From Rhizobiaceae bacterium (GTDB lineage: Bacteria > Pseudomonadota > Alphaproteobacteria > Rhizobiales > Rhizobiaceae): a stretch of DNA of 64,000 bases. The notes beneath the pieces were generated by a model. That model was not told the origin of the DNA and did not search any database. It saw nothing but the letters and a program-made list of their open reading frames with translations. This document shows positions 63,740-64,000 of this stretch, one piece after another; within the stretch, counting starts at the first letter, position 1, and each line of letters opens with the position of its first letter. Location of the stretch: NCBI GenBank assembly GCA_014238155.1, contig JABABQ010000072.1:105896-169895 (forward strand), given 5' to 3'. Both the position numbers and the translations under genes were made by a program.

Positions 63740-63818
63740 TGCCCAACGTGGTTATGTTTGCGGGGGTTTTGGTTTGCGCGGGTTTTGGGTTGCGGTTTGT
63801 TTGTTTTGCGCTCACGCA

Positions 63819-63986
63819 GGCGGCTTCGCCGCCGCTCCGCACCTTTAAAAATGAGGCGGACCTGACCGGTCCGGACGGCTCTTCGCCGTCTGGAACGGGC
63901 ACATCAGAGTTCGCCGTCATCGTCGACAGGCAAACTCCACAACCTGCGTGTCAGGCCGCGAAGAGCGGCCCGCGCCTAATGGCGCG
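63819..63986. repeat. Hairpin-rich palindromic mosaic after the VWA gene
   Basis: Five perfect short hairpins follow one another: GGCGGC-TTC-GCCGCC (63819-63833), GGACC-N5-GGTCC (63858-63872), GACGGC-TCTTC-GCCGTC (63874-63890), GGCCGC-GAAGA-GCGGCC (63954-63970) and CGCGCC-TAAT-GGCGCG (63971-63986). The loops TCTTC and GAAGA are complementary. The 63740-64000 stretch has no convincing gene. It resembles palindromic intergenic repeats of alphaproteobacteria. Confidence 0.6.
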
Positions 63987-64000
63987 CCCCCGCGGAGCGG

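Overview
This 64 kb window is bacterial chromosome of moderate GC content. It most resembles a marine or host-associated alphaproteobacterium, probably Hyphomicrobiales or Rhodobacterales. This is inferred from a SAM-II riboswitch in front of metA, a CoxE-like VWA protein, a fused indolepyruvate:ferredoxin oxidoreductase next to an Lrp-type regulator, GcvA-type LysR genes and many ABC/TTT-fed catabolic clusters. No rRNA, tRNA, CRISPR array or intact insertion sequence was seen.

Nucleotides 1-15372 look like a sugar or polyol catabolic locus. An SDR (cut by the left edge), a D-threonine-aldolase-fold PLP enzyme and a reverse-strand mandelate racemase/enolase-family dehydratase come first. A tightly coupled ribose-type ABC transporter with a SorC-family regulator follows (three successive 4-bp overlaps). 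Next come an aldo/keto reductase, a GlpD-like FAD dehydrogenase, a DeoC/LacD-type aldolase, an FGGY kinase and a zinc-type reductase. The logic kinase -> polyol-phosphate dehydrogenase -> ketose-phosphate aldolase is erythritol-like. A perfect 10-6-10 palindrome upstream of the transporter is the likely operator. From 15448 to 23361 there are further sugar-oxidation genes: GMC oxidoreductase, ThuA, two Gfo/Idh/MocA dehydrogenases, a DMT exporter, a 3-hydroxyisobutyrate-dehydrogenase-like enzyme and a TIM-barrel isomerase.

From 23395 to 34504 an IclR regulator diverges from a tripartite tricarboxylate transporter (TTT). The TTT leads into a dimethylglycine-dehydrogenase-like FAD/GcvT enzyme, a Tm-1-like UPF0261 protein, a Rieske oxygenase, RidA, a DUF1028 protein and a LysR regulator. 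I read this as an uncharacterised pathway for an N-methylated (betaine-like) compound. A 269-bp MITE-like element with 33-bp terminal inverted repeats abuts the LysR gene and supplies its stop codon. Beyond it lie a 52-aa gene, a GcvA-like regulator and an Asp/Glu-racemase-fold protein lacking both catalytic cysteines.

From 36699 to 41802 a TetR regulator and a lplT-aas (lysophospholipid remodelling) operon share a TGAAC-N3-GTTCA operator. One copy lies in the tetR promoter and three lie before lplT. A decayed serine-hydrolase fragment sits between them, and a 41-aa ORF is coupled to lplT by an ATGA overlap. An orphan Flp pilin, the fused IOR enzyme and its divergent Lrp regulator follow.

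From 46272 to 58867 a complete type I secretion operon (TolC, ABC exporter with a C39-like domain, HlyD) feeds a 2427-residue FecR/cadherin-like/RTX protein built on three ~890-bp internal repeats. The right end has a LysR gene, a small divergent ORF, an M23 peptidase, a SAM-II-controlled metA, a CoxE-like VWA protein, and a terminal run of five perfect short hairpins.
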